Counted from the first letter of the stretch, positions 32,201 to 41,471 are shown. The stretch: DNA of 64,000 nucleotides from Phylloscopus collybita (GCA_027886175.1 JAJNNQ010000023.1:11028501-11092500), one strand, 5' to 3'. Program-made: numbers and translations. Notes: generated by a model not told the origin, from the sequence alone.

Positions 32201-33948
32201 CCACTACATCCACCACCACACCGTGCCCAAGACCAAGGAGCAGATCGAGGCCGAGGCGGCGCAGCGGGTGCAGTGCTGCTGCCCGGCCGGCGGCGACTAC
32301 TACTGCTACCCCAAGTGCAAGGGGCACCCCAAAAACACCGACCCCCCTCTCTCTCCGCTGGAACCCTTCGGGTGAGTCGCCAGCATCTCCCTGGCACCCG
32401 CCCCAAACCGTCACCCCTTGTCCCCGCTGGCGTGGGGCTGTTGGGGACGGGGGCTGACCGGGGGCTCGTGTCCCTTCTTTGCCACCAGCAGGACGGGGAC
32501 GCTGCTGAAGAGGCCGGGCCGAGGAGGGGACAGCGTGGCCCTGGCGGCCGGGGACGGGGGGCTGCCCGGCCCTGGAGGGGCGCAGCTGCCGGGGGGCGAA
32601 GCGGATCGGGCGCAGAACGTCTGGCAGTGGATGCTGGAGAGCGAGAGACAAAACAAGCACAAGACCCATAGGTAAATACTCGGCTGTCTGCAGCAATATC
32701 GCTCCCGGTAAATATTTATATATTACACGGGCTGTCTATTTTTACAATCGCTAAAAACAAATGAGACTCTTTGCTCCTCCGGTTTAATATAAAAGCTGTT
32801 CCGCAGAACCAGAAAAACCACAAAAATGTCATGTTTTTGGCAATAAACCTCCTTTCATGTTATGACAGACTTTTGAGAGGGAGCGAGCAGAATAGGAGCT
32901 GCTATTAAAGTCATATTTTCCAGCTTTTCTAACCCGACTCCTTCCCTTCCCCAAGCGCACAAAGCACAAAGAAGGCCTACAGCTCCGACTGCACCAAGGG
33001 GGCCCCCGGCCGCCACCACCCCTGGGGGACGGGCGGCCACCCCCGCGGGGCACAGCCCGCCCACCCCTTCGTGCAGGACCCCGCCATGCCCCCGCTGACG
33101 CCACCCAACACCCTGGCCCAGCTGGAGGAAGCGTGTCGCCGCCTGGCCGAGGTCTCCAAGCCGCAGAAGCCACGGTGAGGGCAGGGATGCTCCTCCGTGG
33201 GGCTGGGGGAGCCCTGCCGTGGGTGGGTGGGTGGGTGTGGGCAGGGATGTGTCCTGCCTGCCATGAGTGGGTGTGGGCAGGGATGTGTCCTGCCTTCCGT
33301 GGGTGGGTGTGGGCAGGGATGTGTCCTGCCTGCCTGCCTGTCGGGGCACGTGTGACAGCCCCCGTGTCCCAGCCCCGCTCTGCACGGCCACAGAGAGCTG
33401 GGGTCCATCCCAGGCTGGTGCTTCCACTCTTTTGATGGTTGCCTGGTTTTCCCCTCTGGGACAAGGCTCCAGGGTCCATCCCAGGCTGGTGCTTCCACTC
33501 TTTGGATGGCTGCAGTTTGCCTGGTTTTCCCCTCTGGGACAAGGCTCCAGCTACGTACCAAGTGGGGAATTGGGCTGGTTATCGTTCATTTGGGTATGGG
33601 AGGATAAATGAGCCCACAGCATTTTTAATTCTTCCTTTGGCTGTTTACAACATGTGAGGCTTGATACAAAGAGCGAACTTAACGACCCACAGGAGACTTC
33701 AATTAAGAAGATTGTATTTCAACAGTTTTTTTTCTTAAAGTTGTTTTTTTTCTCTTTTTTTTTTTTTTTTCCCTCCCCTCTCCTTCTTCCCCACTTGCTT
33801 TCCCCCTCCCCACTTCAGATGTTCAACCTCAAATCAGCAGAGGGACCGAAACCACTGCGCTGCCATTCAGGGGGGAAGCTCCCCTTTCTGCAATGCAAGT
33901 CTAACGACAGAAGAGTGAGTATTGCACGTGCAGAAAAGGATTGGGAAA

Positions 33949-33981
<33 letters not shown>

Positions 33982-36900
33982 CTCATAATTATATTTTCAT
34001 TAAATGGGTTGCACTTTGAAAGGAGAGGAAATTCTTCTATCTGAAATTTCATCTTTCAAACATCCTTCTTAAAGAAAGAACAAAACATTTTCAAATCTTG
34101 TCTCTGGCTCTTTTTAACTTGCATTCCTGTAAAGTGGACAAAGATTGGATTAGTCTAATTACAGGATGGTTCTTTTAACAAGAAATCTGCTACAGAGAGG
34201 TCTAAAATGGCCTAAATAATTAAAGTTTTCTTTCTTACCCTCTTCATCTTAAGCAATGAGTAATGTTTGAAGTCCAGACTGAGCCACCTGACTAGAGCCT
34301 TTCATTTTTAATTGGTTGACCTTAAGTCCACCAGCTGTCTTTGCTAGCAGCTTTTTTTTTTCTGAAACCACTCTACAAAGACTTAGAACAAATTAGGAAG
34401 ACTAAATTACTGCGGACTAACACTTTGTGACCTTTTGACATGCCAAGTGTACATTGCCTCAGAAGCAGTTGTAGATGTGGCTGCATGGTATTCACTAGAG
34501 TGTTGCCATTTTGCTGCGTAATATTGTTTTAATTATTCTTTAAGAAGCGTTGCTTGGGTGCAAATGGCAGGATCCAGTTAATTTTATCCTCACTGGGAAA
34601 AATAGGATTACCTGGGTGCTGGAGGTGAAGCATCTGACATGGGGGGTTTGCTTTGGGGCCAGGTGGTTGCAGGTGGGTTTGGGCATGAGCAGGAAGCCTG
34701 GGAGATGTTTTGTGTGAGGGCAGGTGGAAACAGCCTTTTAAATCCTGGGGATGCAGTCCTGGGGCTCGCTGGGGAGGGTGAGCCCAACCTCCATCCCTCA
34801 GCTCCCCCTCTGCCATGCCATGATCCCAAGGGGGAATGGCTTCAAGCTGAAGGAGGGTGGATTTAGGTTGGATATTAGGAAGGAATTGTTCCCTGTGAGG
34901 GTGGGGAGGCACAGGGTGCCCAGAGCAGCTGTGGCTGCCCCTGGATCCCTGGCAGTGCCCAAGGCCAGGCTGGTCAGGGCTTGAAGCAGCCTGGGACAGT
35001 GGAAGATGTCCCTGCCCATGGCAGAGGGTGAAACTGGATGATTTTTAAGGTCTCTCCCAACCCAAACCCACTCCATGATTCCCACTGTGGAAATCCAGCC
35101 AAGAGCCCTGCAGACACATCCCCACACATTCCCAGGCAGTGCAGGAATATCTGATTTTCAGGTCACACCCAGGGTATTTCTGACAGCTTTCACCAGCTCC
35201 ACTGCTGGTTGGAGCAAGGGGAGGCAGCCTGTTCTCAAATGGAAAAATAGAGGGTTTTGTGTGTGTTTTTCTGTTTTGCAGTCACAAAGAGCCAAAGAAA
35301 CTGCCAGTTGTTCACACCTCGCAGGCTGGTGAGCTGGTTGTCACCTATTTCTTTTGCGGAGAAGAAATTCCCTACAGGAGGATGCTAAAGGCCCAGAGCC
35401 TGACACTTGGGCACTTTAAAGAACAGCTGAGCAAAAAGGGAAATTACAGGTAAGGATGTGTGATGTGTCTGTTCTTTAGTGTGTTACAGCAAGTCCAGGG
35501 AACTGGCAGGTATTTTGCAGTCACACTTTGGATTTTCAGAGGCTGTGGATCTTCTTAGTCTCCCACTCAAAGCAGGAGCAAGGTGGAGATGGGGAGAGGT
35601 GCCTTGGCTGCAGGGCCAGCTCCTGCCTTCCTCCCCAGCCTTTTCCCAGTTGCATGAGGACCTGTGCTCCAGCCCTCCAGGAAGCTGCAGTGCCAGGGGA
35701 CTCTGGGATGGCTTTGTGGCAAAGGCATGGAGCAGTGGGATTCAGATTCCAAACTGGGCTCAGTGTTCACCTGGGTGCTGGCTTCCTGCTTTGCCTGCTG
35801 TTCAGTGATTTAATTTCTGGTTATTTTTTGCAATGGTGTGGCCATAAATGGAGTCAGTGACGGGCTGGGATGGTGCTGCTGAGGGACATGGAGATGAAGC
35901 TCACTCCCTTTTCTCTTCATTAGAGGGGGGAAAAACCTCTGCCCTGCAGGGAAAGCTCCACCAGCAATACCCAGTTCCTCCTCAGAAACAGCAACAAACC
36001 CTGCTGGTCTGGTTTCTAGCTGCCATCTCCCAGTTTAACCAGTTTGCTGCTTCCTCTGCTCAGTTTGCTGCCTCTGCTCAGCTATGGCAAAAACTTCACA
36101 GTGCCTCTTCCTGGCTGCCCTTTCCCAGTGGATCTGGGCACTCTTGGGGTGCTCTATTGGCCACTTCTCCTGCAGGGAGAGGGGCAGTCCAGCTATTCTT
36201 GGTTTTTCCTTTTTTTTTTTTTTTTTTTTTTTTGTTTTAACTTACACTGAATTTGGTGGTGCTTCAGAGAGCCCTGTAACTGGCAGCCTCTGATTTAACC
36301 TGCAGATGGTCATCTTGGTTTGGTACAAGGAATTCCCAGCTTGGTGCCCCATCACTGGCCTCTCTCTGGGCGTGGGAAGTTCACCTGTGCAGGCCAGGGG
36401 TTGGTGATCCCGGACATTCCCAGGCTGGGGGGATGCCAGGCTGGGATCTCTCCATGGCTCTTGCAGACTGGGGCTGAAATATTCCAATTCCTCTCCAAAT
36501 CATCTTTGCAGCCCACGCAGCTGCCATTGGATGGCACCAACCTGCAAGTGCACCTGACCTGGGCACCCTGCAGGATAGTCCCAGGCTGCTGGCACCCTTG
36601 TGCCATTTTCCAGCCCCTAAAGCCTGTCCCTCTGTGCTCCTCCTCATTTGCAGACCAATTTCCTTGGCCTTACAGTGCTCTGCCACTGCCCAGTGGCTGA
36701 GTAGTCCCATCCCCACCCAAAAAACCCCAACTTTTTAAAATGTTTGTTGGTTTTCTGTGACATTTTTCATGTGATGCCCAAGTGCAGGACCAGGCTCCTA
36801 AAACCTCTGCGGCCCAAAAGCCCCTCCAGGTGCAATTATTTGTGCCTTGTCAGACTGTAATTACTTTAGAAAATGTTTTTAAGTGACTGACAAGGATGAA

Positions 36901-37396
36901 ACAACGTTTTGCTTAGATCTCACCCCTTTACACCTGGGTAAGGACAATACAGAAATTTATAAAAGGAACTTGGGTACGTGCCCAGTATTTTATCTTGCAC
37001 AGACACAAGGTGAAACTAATTACACAAATGTGTGTACCTCCAGGGAATCATTTTGATCTAAGCTTTGACTTTTGGCTGGACTTGGAGTGAAACTGCGGGT
37101 GACCTTCAGGGGAGAGGTCCGCAGTGCCCGGAGTAGCGCGTGTGTTACGGGGAGCCACTAACTAGGCTGCTTTGGTCACATCTGGCATTGATTTCTTTTT
37201 AAGGCACATTTAATAAGCATGTCTTTGAAGCCCTTGCCTTTCATTTAATGCACAAAGACATGCAGAAATGCTCCACTCTCCAAATTCTTTATTGATTGGA
37301 TCAGTTTGCGAGGCGGGGACCCCGGGCTCCCGCCATGCCAGAGCCCCGCCGGGGGAAGCGCTGCCTCGGCTTTCCACCCCACCCCAGGGAAAAAAA

Positions 37397-37429
<33 letters not shown>

Positions 37430-39779
37430 CAAAAAATGAATTAAGCAGTGATTTAATACCGATGGCGTTAACGAAAAACAAACATACAGGCACAGAGAGG
37501 AGTGGGTGGTGTCGGGTAATCTGGGGATGGCAGCGGTGCAGAACGGAGCTGCCAGGCCCGGCCCGCGTGCCTCCAGTGCTGCCAGATGGCCCAAAAAATA
37601 AAATTAAACCAAAAAAACAAACAACAAAACAAAAAAACAAGGAGCAAAGCCTGCCACATAAAATATGTTTCAATGGAAAGCCCATCGCTGAGCAAATAAG
37701 AGCAGAGTGACTTGTTTGAAGATGTGGGGGTGGATTTTTTTATTTTGTTTTTCCTTTTTGCTTTGCCTCCTCCTTTTCTTACTTTTCCCCATTTCTCTGC
37801 GAAATAAGGTTGTAATTATGTAAAAGGTCGTAGCGTGTTTTCTCACATAAAAATTTTGTAAACACAGCCAGGGCTTGGGCTTGGGGAGGAAGTTCTTGGG
37901 AAGAGCAGCTGTTATCTGGACAAGGGAGAGGGAGGGGAAAGTTCTTTGCAATTCATTCAAACTTTCCTTGGGTGTTTTGGGTTTATTTCAAGGCTGCTGT
38001 CCTGGGGAATTGTGGCCTTGACCTGCAGCATGGAAGTTGGTGGGAGTTGGGCCATTGACTTCCCTGAGTGCAGGCTCTGAAGGACTCAAATAATACTTTT
38101 TTTTCCTTGCTGAGCCATTAAAGATGCAACATGTATCAATTCTGCTTGGAATGACTTCACAAAAATACATCCTAACCCTGCCTGGACTAACTGGGGGTGG
38201 TATCATCTCTCTGAATGAAAAGAGGGATCTTTTATACCCCTACCAAAATAATCTGAATGTCCCTGAAAATAAAGAGATTTGCAGGGCAGTGTGACTATTT
38301 CAAAAAGGCATCATGAAACAAGTCACTAAATAAAAATGTCAGATTCCAAGGCCCTGCTGTGACACTTCCAGTCTTAGTAGTAAAAGTGAGCTTCATTTGC
38401 TCTCCTTTGCAATCCTAAAGAAAATCATAATTACAAACCCCTTTCTCCCTGACAAATATCTGACAGCCCAAGTTGTCTGGGAACTACCGGGGAGGAGGGG
38501 TTAATTTTTATTTTTTGATGGATACATACTATTTTTTTGTTGTTGTTCTATAGATACATATCATTTTTCTTTGTCACCCATCTGCTGGGATATTTTCCAC
38601 CCCTGGCAATCAGATGGCAGAGGCCTTTTCCAAGGGGAAGCAGGCATCTCCAAGGAGGTGTTGGGCGGCAGACGGACAGACTCCCTAAATGCTACCCCTC
38701 TGAATGGAAGCCCTTCATTTGTGCATATGCAATTAAGCAGCCTTAGAAGGAAGAAAGCTCCAAACGGGATAAAAGGAACCTTTAATCAAGAAGCTGAACG
38801 GTCTAATTCAGGATAATAGAGGGGTCCTTACTGTTTGACACAGGAGGGGTGGGGGTGCTTTTTGTCTCTGCCAGCCTCGGCTCCATGATCTAACGACCCG
38901 GAGCAAAAGAGCAGGAATGCAGGACACTGCTACTTGACCTCCCCGTGTCCCGGCCCAGGGGCTGGGCCAGGCTGCCTCGGGGAGCAGGGGCAGGAGGCTG
39001 TGTCCCTTAGCTCGGACCCGGCAATGGGGTTGTTCCAAGTCCAGGATGTTTTTTCCAGCGGGAACACCGCAGAGGTTCAGCCCCTGCGTTGCAGGAAGCT
39101 GGGATGGTTTGCTTTTCATCCATCCTTTTAATAACAGTTGCTAATTTTAATGTTGGCCTTCAGCTTTGAGACGAGAAAACACATGAAAGAAAGAAGGTGG
39201 GGAGAGAGGGGAACCTTAAGAATGCTTGGCTTTGAAATCCTATTTATTTATTTTTAAATGAGATATTTGACCAGAAATCACCACGCTGTCTAATTTTCTT
39301 TACGGCTGGGGATAACCCACCACCAACCAGTGTGTGCAATCTCACTGGAGAAGCTGTTGTCAGCCCTGGGGAGCACTCACAGCCCTGCTCCTTCCATCCC
39401 ACCACATCCCTGCGGCCCTGGGGATGCTTTCATGTCACCAAGACCTGAGCACCCCCGAGGTGTTCCTGGAGGAGGAACGTCCTCCAGGAGGGAGGAATTG
39501 GAAACGCCGTGGTCATCAAAGAGCCGGCGACGCGTCCCTTTGCCTTCTTAACCTTTCTGATTTTTTTAAAATACGTTTTTGGTGGGGGGGTTTTTTGTTT
39601 TTGTTTTTTTGTTTTGTTTTAAAACCTGTGCTTTCAATTCTCTTTGCCACAGATACTACTTCAAGAAGGCCAGCGACGAGTTCGACTGCGGCGCGGTGTT
39701 CGAGGAGGTTTGGGAAGACGAGACCGTCCTGCCCATGTACGAGGGAAGGATCCTGGGGAAGGTGGAGAGGATCGATTGA
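16451..39779 (+). CDS. AXIN2: AXIN2, Wnt-pathway scaffold protein (complete spliced CDS, 10 coding exons)
   Basis: The join 16451-17274, 23361-23501, 29595-29697, 31612-31752, 31875-32371, 32489-32671, 32956-33174, 33819-33914, 35282-35449, 39653-39779 is 2499 nt and encodes 832 residues with no internal stop; every intron is GT-AG. Seen: a tankyrase-type motif RPPVPGE at residues 23-29, an RGS domain at about 86-204, a GSK3-binding helix at about 368-386, a beta-catenin-binding helix at about 443-460 ([18 protein letters not shown]), a His/Cys-rich linker, and a DIX domain at about 752-832 ending KVERID. Known for the family: axins are cytoplasmic scaffolds that bring APC, GSK3, CK1 and beta-catenin together so that beta-catenin is phosphorylated and degraded; DIX polymerises and contacts Dishevelled. 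AXIN2, unlike AXIN1, is itself a Wnt target. The N-terminus [20 protein letters not shown] and the linkers match AXIN2 rather than AXIN1. Human AXIN2 is 843 residues, so this is full length; the small difference lies in linkers. Confidence 0.97.
17783..17800 (+). repeat. (TG)n microsatellite in AXIN2 intron 2
   Basis: An 18-bp uninterrupted TG dinucleotide run. Confidence 0.85.
19985..20208 (+). repeat. GC-rich minisatellite in AXIN2 intron 2
   Basis: About 225 bp built from 10- and 11-base variants of GGCTGGGCCT and GGCTGGGCCAT, arranged in higher-order units of about 21 or 31 bp. NcoI-type CCATGG recurs. All six frames stay open across the array because it has no stop codon, giving Trp/Leu/Gly- or Pro/Gln/Ala-rich phantom peptides; these are not genes. 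Confidence 0.92.
22616..22660 (+). repeat. Short tandem repeat, CCATTAATA unit (10-bp class)
   Basis: Four imperfect copies of CCATTAATAG/C in a row in intron 2. A similar but independent TTAACCATTAA array is at 52264-52320. Confidence 0.8.
23361..23501 (+). other. AXIN2: AXIN2 coding exon 3 (residues 275-322)
   Basis: 141 nt from acceptor tgccag to donor gtgagt. It completes Arg275 and encodes [20 protein letters not shown] followed by an acidic Ser/Asp-rich stretch, [17 protein letters not shown]. The last codon (Val322) is split after two bases. The sequence is nearly identical to the corresponding mammalian AXIN2 exon. The Ser/Thr/Asp-rich segment is of the type phosphorylated in axins, which is inference. 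Confidence 0.96.
25014..25799 (+). repeat. Minisatellite with 18 GAATTC-containing units, AXIN2 intron 3
   Basis: An array of units of the form GGCAGAGAGGGAGAATTCC plus TGCTGCCCAGSACCCC. I count 18 GAATTC sites, at 25039, 25079, 25131, 25171, 25223, 25275, 25323, 25371, 25420, 25453, 25486, 25519, 25568, 25601, 25652, 25703, 25752 and 25785. Spacings fall into classes of about 33, 40 and 48-52 bp, so units come in short and long versions. The 5' half carries a GTGACACC variant and the 3' half a CCCAGCACC variant. Long open frames on both strands are repeat artefacts. Confidence 0.95.
27665..27946. repeat. Near-perfect inverted repeat (122-bp arms, 38-bp loop) in AXIN2 intron 3
   Basis: The left arm 27665-27786 is the reverse complement of the right arm 27825-27946, except at two pairs: 27750/27861 (C opposite A) and 27760/27851 (T opposite G). 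That is 120 of 122 paired positions. The 38-bp loop (27787-27824) is made of GGGTTCATCCCATG repeats. As RNA within the AXIN2 pre-mRNA it would fold into a long hairpin. Both strands therefore show the same phantom peptide. Such high identity implies a recent inverted duplication, or a fold-back artefact of sequencing or assembly. Confidence 0.93.
29595..29697 (+). other. AXIN2: AXIN2 coding exon 4 (residues 322-356)
   Basis: 103 nt between acceptor gtgcag and donor gtgagt. It completes Val322 and encodes [20 protein letters not shown] followed by [14 protein letters not shown], ending in phase 0. The sequence is essentially invariant among vertebrate AXIN2 proteins as I recall them. It precedes the GSK3-binding segment. 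Confidence 0.96.
29698..31611 (+). other. AXIN2: AXIN2 intron 4
   Basis: A 1914-bp intron, donor gtgagt, acceptor ttgtag. T-rich runs lie at about 30771-30790, 31099-31140 and 31251-31286. Otherwise it is ordinary intronic sequence with no additional exon seen. Confidence 0.9.
31612..31752 (+). other. AXIN2: AXIN2 coding exon 5 (residues 357-403), GSK3-binding region
   Basis: 141 nt, phase 0 at both ends, donor gtagga. It encodes [14 protein letters not shown], then the amphipathic helix [13 protein letters not shown] (about residues 373-385), then a charged helix ending [10 protein letters not shown]. The FA-EL-RLE pattern is the axin GSK3-beta-binding helix that docks GSK3 to phosphorylate beta-catenin. 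Residues QEQETMDC differ from mammals; the flanking parts are conserved. Confidence 0.96.
31753..31874 (+). other. AXIN2: AXIN2 intron 5 (122 bp)
   Basis: A very short, GC-rich intron with donor gtagga and acceptor ggcag. It contains no exon-like sequence. Confidence 0.93.
31875..32371 (+). other. AXIN2: AXIN2 coding exon 6 (residues 404-569), beta-catenin-binding region
   Basis: 497 nt, starting in phase 0 and ending two bases into Gly569. It encodes an acidic start ([10 protein letters not shown]), then the beta-catenin-binding helix [20 protein letters not shown] (about residues 443-462) with the following SPG and SP phosphorylation-type motifs. Next come the His-rich [20 protein letters not shown] and the Cys-rich [20 protein letters not shown]. 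The helix is the conserved armadillo-repeat-binding element of axins. The GC content is high. The C-terminal part of the exon is less conserved than the helix. Confidence 0.96.
32372..32488 (+). other. AXIN2: AXIN2 intron 6 (117 bp) with a tandem NAGNAG acceptor
   Basis: A very short GC-rich intron with donor gtgagt. The acceptor reads CCACCAGCAGG: a first AG at 32487-32488 and a second at 32490-32491. Using the second would remove one codon (Arg570) and keep the frame. Confidence 0.92.
32489..32671 (+). other. AXIN2: AXIN2 coding exon 7 (residues 569-630)
   Basis: 183 nt. It completes Gly569 and encodes [14 protein letters not shown], a Gly/Ala-rich low-conservation linker, then the conserved [18 protein letters not shown]. 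It ends two bases into Ser630, with donor gtaaat. The variable part aligns only loosely with human AXIN2, whereas [10 protein letters not shown] is invariant. No enzymatic motif is present; this is a linker between the beta-catenin site and DIX. Confidence 0.94.
32672..32955 (+). other. AXIN2: AXIN2 intron 7 (284 bp)
   Basis: Donor gtaaat, acceptor ccaag. It is A/T-rich compared with its neighbours and has no internal exon-like sequence. Confidence 0.92.
32956..33174 (+). other. AXIN2: AXIN2 coding exon 8 (residues 630-703)
   Basis: 219 nt. It completes Ser630 and encodes [10 protein letters not shown], a divergent His/Gly/Pro-rich stretch ([16 protein letters not shown]), then the highly conserved [20 protein letters not shown] followed by RLAEVSKP. 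It ends two bases into Arg703, with donor gtgagg. The frame that reads through uses GCA CAA AGC ACA AAG at the start of the exon, which matches AQSTKK in human AXIN2 and confirms the splice site. Confidence 0.95.
33222..33340 (+). repeat. GTGGGCAGGGATGTGTCCTG tandem repeat in AXIN2 intron 8
   Basis: Three copies, plus a partial one, of a roughly 35-bp unit (GGGTGTGGGCAGGGATGTG followed by TCCTGCCTGCC), with small differences between copies. Confidence 0.88.
33401..33549 (+). repeat. Two-copy tandem duplication in AXIN2 intron 8
   Basis: 33401-33471 and 33472-33549 repeat the same text (GGGTCCATCCCAGGCTGGTG ... GGGACAAGGCTCCA). The second copy has about 6 inserted bases (CAGTTT region). High identity suggests a recent duplication. 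Confidence 0.88.
33819..33914 (+). other. AXIN2: AXIN2 coding exon 9 (residues 703-735)
   Basis: 96 nt from acceptor ttcag to donor gtgagt. It completes Arg703 and encodes [20 protein letters not shown] then [12 protein letters not shown], ending two bases into Asp735. The pattern xSxQQRDRNHxAxxQxGxxPFxNxSL matches human AXIN2 and places this exon between exon 8 and the DIX exon. The open frame in this area that starts at an ATG just past the acceptor is out of frame and not used. Confidence 0.94.
33954..33976 (+). repeat. (TA)n microsatellite in AXIN2 intron 9
   Basis: A 23-bp alternating TA run. Confidence 0.88.
34828..35083 (+). mobile_element. CR1 LINE 3'-end fragment in AXIN2 intron 9
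   Basis: CR1 sense orientation: GGGGGAATGGCTTCAAGCTG, TTTAGGTTGGATATTAGGAA, GTGAGGGTGGGGAGGCACAG, CCCCTGGATCCCTGGCAGTG, CTCTCCCAACCCAAACCCAC, ending CTCCATGATT. It is the longest sense copy here (about 255 bp) and contains no coding sequence. Confidence 0.93.
35282..35449 (+). other. AXIN2: AXIN2 coding exon 10 (residues 735-791), first part of the DIX domain
   Basis: 168 nt. It completes Asp735 and encodes [10 protein letters not shown], then [20 protein letters not shown] and [20 protein letters not shown], ending two bases into Arg791, donor gtaagg. From about residue 752 this is the N-terminal half of the DIX domain, a ubiquitin-like fold through which axins self-polymerise head to tail and bind Dishevelled. 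It is near-identical to mammalian AXIN2. Confidence 0.97.
35450..39652 (+). other. AXIN2: AXIN2 intron 10
   Basis: A 4203-bp intron, donor gtaagg, acceptor ccacag. It has T or A tracts at about 36213-36232 and 37408-37428, and a G/T-rich run at about 39574-39620 just before the acceptor. Segments about 36850-37300 and 37950-38800 are A/T-rich and free of obvious repeats, which is typical of conserved noncoding sequence. No additional exon is seen. Confidence 0.9.
39653..39779 (+). other. AXIN2: AXIN2 coding exon 11 (residues 791-832, stop), end of the DIX domain
   Basis: It completes Arg791 and encodes [20 protein letters not shown] followed by [20 protein letters not shown] and Asp832, then TGA at 39777-39779. 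It is the C-terminal half of DIX and is nearly identical to human AXIN2, with a Val for Ile in FEEVW. The exon continues into the 3' UTR. Confidence 0.97.
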
Positions 39780-40357
39780 TGCCGTCTGTGCTCCTCAAGA
39801 AAACTCAGCCTAGGAAAAGTCTTTGGACACACACAACAGTAGTGATGACAAGGAAAGAGGGAGGAAAAAAAAAAAAAAAAAAAAAAAAGCTCTGAAGGAA
39901 AAGTTTTGAACCAATGAAGAAAAAAAAAAAAAAAAAAGTGAAGTCTATGAAGACTTTGCTGAATTAGCCTTAGAGGAAAAAAATGGCATTTATTATTCAT
40001 GAGTTGGGTACTGAGATGATAAAAACCCTGGACTATTTATTAGAAACATGACCACTGTTGGCTATTGGAGATGCAGACCGTGTTGGAGAGACTTCCATAC
40101 ATAATATATGATTTCCTGGGGATCTGAAATCTATGGACTAAGAGAAACTGTGTATAGCTTACCTTAACAGTAATCCTTATTGATATTTATTGAACAGTCT
40201 GTTTTCCCTTAAGTCCAGTTTTTGGATATGCTGCTTTAACAATGGAGAAGAGAGGGGCTGGGAAGTGGGGTGAGGGGAGGAAGGATTATTTTATTTTTTT
40301 ACGTTTTTCCCACTATCTAAAATTTAGGAGTTTGGCAATGAGCGCATTCATGATGGG

Positions 40358-40427
40358 GGTTTTTTTGGGTTTGTTTTGTTTTGTTTTGTTTTTTTGGGGT
40401 TTTTTTTGTTTTGTTTTTTTTTTTTTG
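40358..40427 (+). repeat. G/T-rich low-complexity tract in the AXIN2 3' UTR
   Basis: Runs of T (5-12) alternate with G (1-4), including a short (TTTTG)n stretch. It has the same character as the tract at 3345-3806 and the one before exon 11. Confidence 0.85.
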
Positions 40428-40525
40428 AAGGGGGAGGAGGGAAGGAGTGAGGTCGTTGCCCAGTATTTCTCCGAGTGAAGATAAAACTTTCCTAAAGAAA
40501 TAATATTAATAATAATAGTAATAAT

Positions 40526-40603
40526 AATAAAAGCCGAAATAAAAAATCAGCTCATCTAGAGACCGGTGCATTTTAATCTATGCTGCTCTTAATTTGAAAT
40601 AAA
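40526..40603 (+). terminator. Cluster of candidate proximal poly(A) signals in the AXIN2 3' UTR
   Basis: Three AATAAA hexamers, at 40526-40531, 40538-40543 and 40598-40603. The first two lie in an (AAT)n tract and may be chance; the third (AAATAAAGG) looks more like a standard signal. Use would give a UTR about 0.85 kb long. Confidence 0.4.
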
Positions 40604-41465
40604 GGTCTTAAGCATTAACTCTACTTAGATGCAATATGACAGCAACAAACAGCAGGTTATTTTGTCCATGGATTTCGGCGGGGCGACGTTCTTGCTTTGC
40701 CGCTCTCGGTGGTGCCCAAGGCAGAGCAAAACCCCGAGCCTGGGAGAGCTGTAGGAGGAGCCATCCCATTCCCATGTCCATGTTGAGCACACCACGAGGT
40801 GGAAGGCTGGCGTGGGTCCCACAGAGCTGAAGGTTTTTAGCTGTTCAATGTTAGCACTGCTTGGCTCGGAGGCCGTGTCGCTGCGGCGGGGTTCAGCTCG
40901 GTGTGGAGCCTGTCAGTCCTTGTGTGCTGGGGTTTGGTGTGGGTTTTTTTGTGGTTGGGTTTTTCTCTGCCTCACCTCGAGCACCCACAGGCCGTGGGAG
41001 ATGTTGGGTGAAGGCTCTGGAGCTCTGTGGGGTGGGGTTTTTGAGGACCTTTCCCGAGAAAGACCTTGCATTTCAACAGTTGGGTTTTGTGTTGATTAAG
41101 TTAATCTGTGCATTCTGTTTGCCATTTGCTACTTTGTGTAAGTCTGTATATATTGTAGAAAATGTATGGTGGAAATATTAATACACTATCTCTAGTGTTT
41201 TTAATTTTAATCAGTACAGTACCTGTGCCTGCATGGTGTTACAGACCATGCTTCGCCCTATATTCAGGGTTCAAGCTTTCCCTTGCTTGTTTAAGGGGTT
41301 TATGTATAAATATATTTTATGCCTTTTATTACAAGTCCTGTACTCATGACTTTTGCCATGGCATTTTGTTCTACTTATACTGTAAATTATGCATTATAAA
41401 GAGTTTCATTTAAAAAAAAAAATTACTTGGTACAATAATTATTGTAATTAAGAGATGTAGCCTTT

Positions 41466-41471
41466 ATTAAA
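41466..41471 (+). terminator. Candidate distal poly(A) signal ATTAAA
   Basis: ATTAAA followed by A/T-rich sequence and a T-rich run at about 41504-41511 that could serve as the downstream element. It sits at the end of a repeat-free, conserved-looking UTR block. Confidence 0.5.

Larger units (their letters stand above)
33175..33818 (+). other. AXIN2: AXIN2 intron 8
   Basis: A 644-bp intron with donor gtgagg and acceptor ttcag. Its 5' half is built of tandem repeats (33222-33340 and the 33401-33549 duplication). A T tract at about 33739-33770 forms the polypyrimidine region. Confidence 0.92.
33915..35281 (+). other. AXIN2: AXIN2 intron 9
   Basis: A 1367-bp intron, donor gtgagt, acceptor ttgcag. 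It contains a (TA)n run (33954-33976) and a CR1 fragment (34828-35083); the region 34000-34600 is A/T-rich and unique. Confidence 0.92.

Noticed and set aside
31572..32696. 374-codon minus-strand frame opposite AXIN2 exons 5-7
   Set aside because: It is antisense to real coding exons in a GC-rich block; the + strand exons match AXIN2 and explain the open frame.
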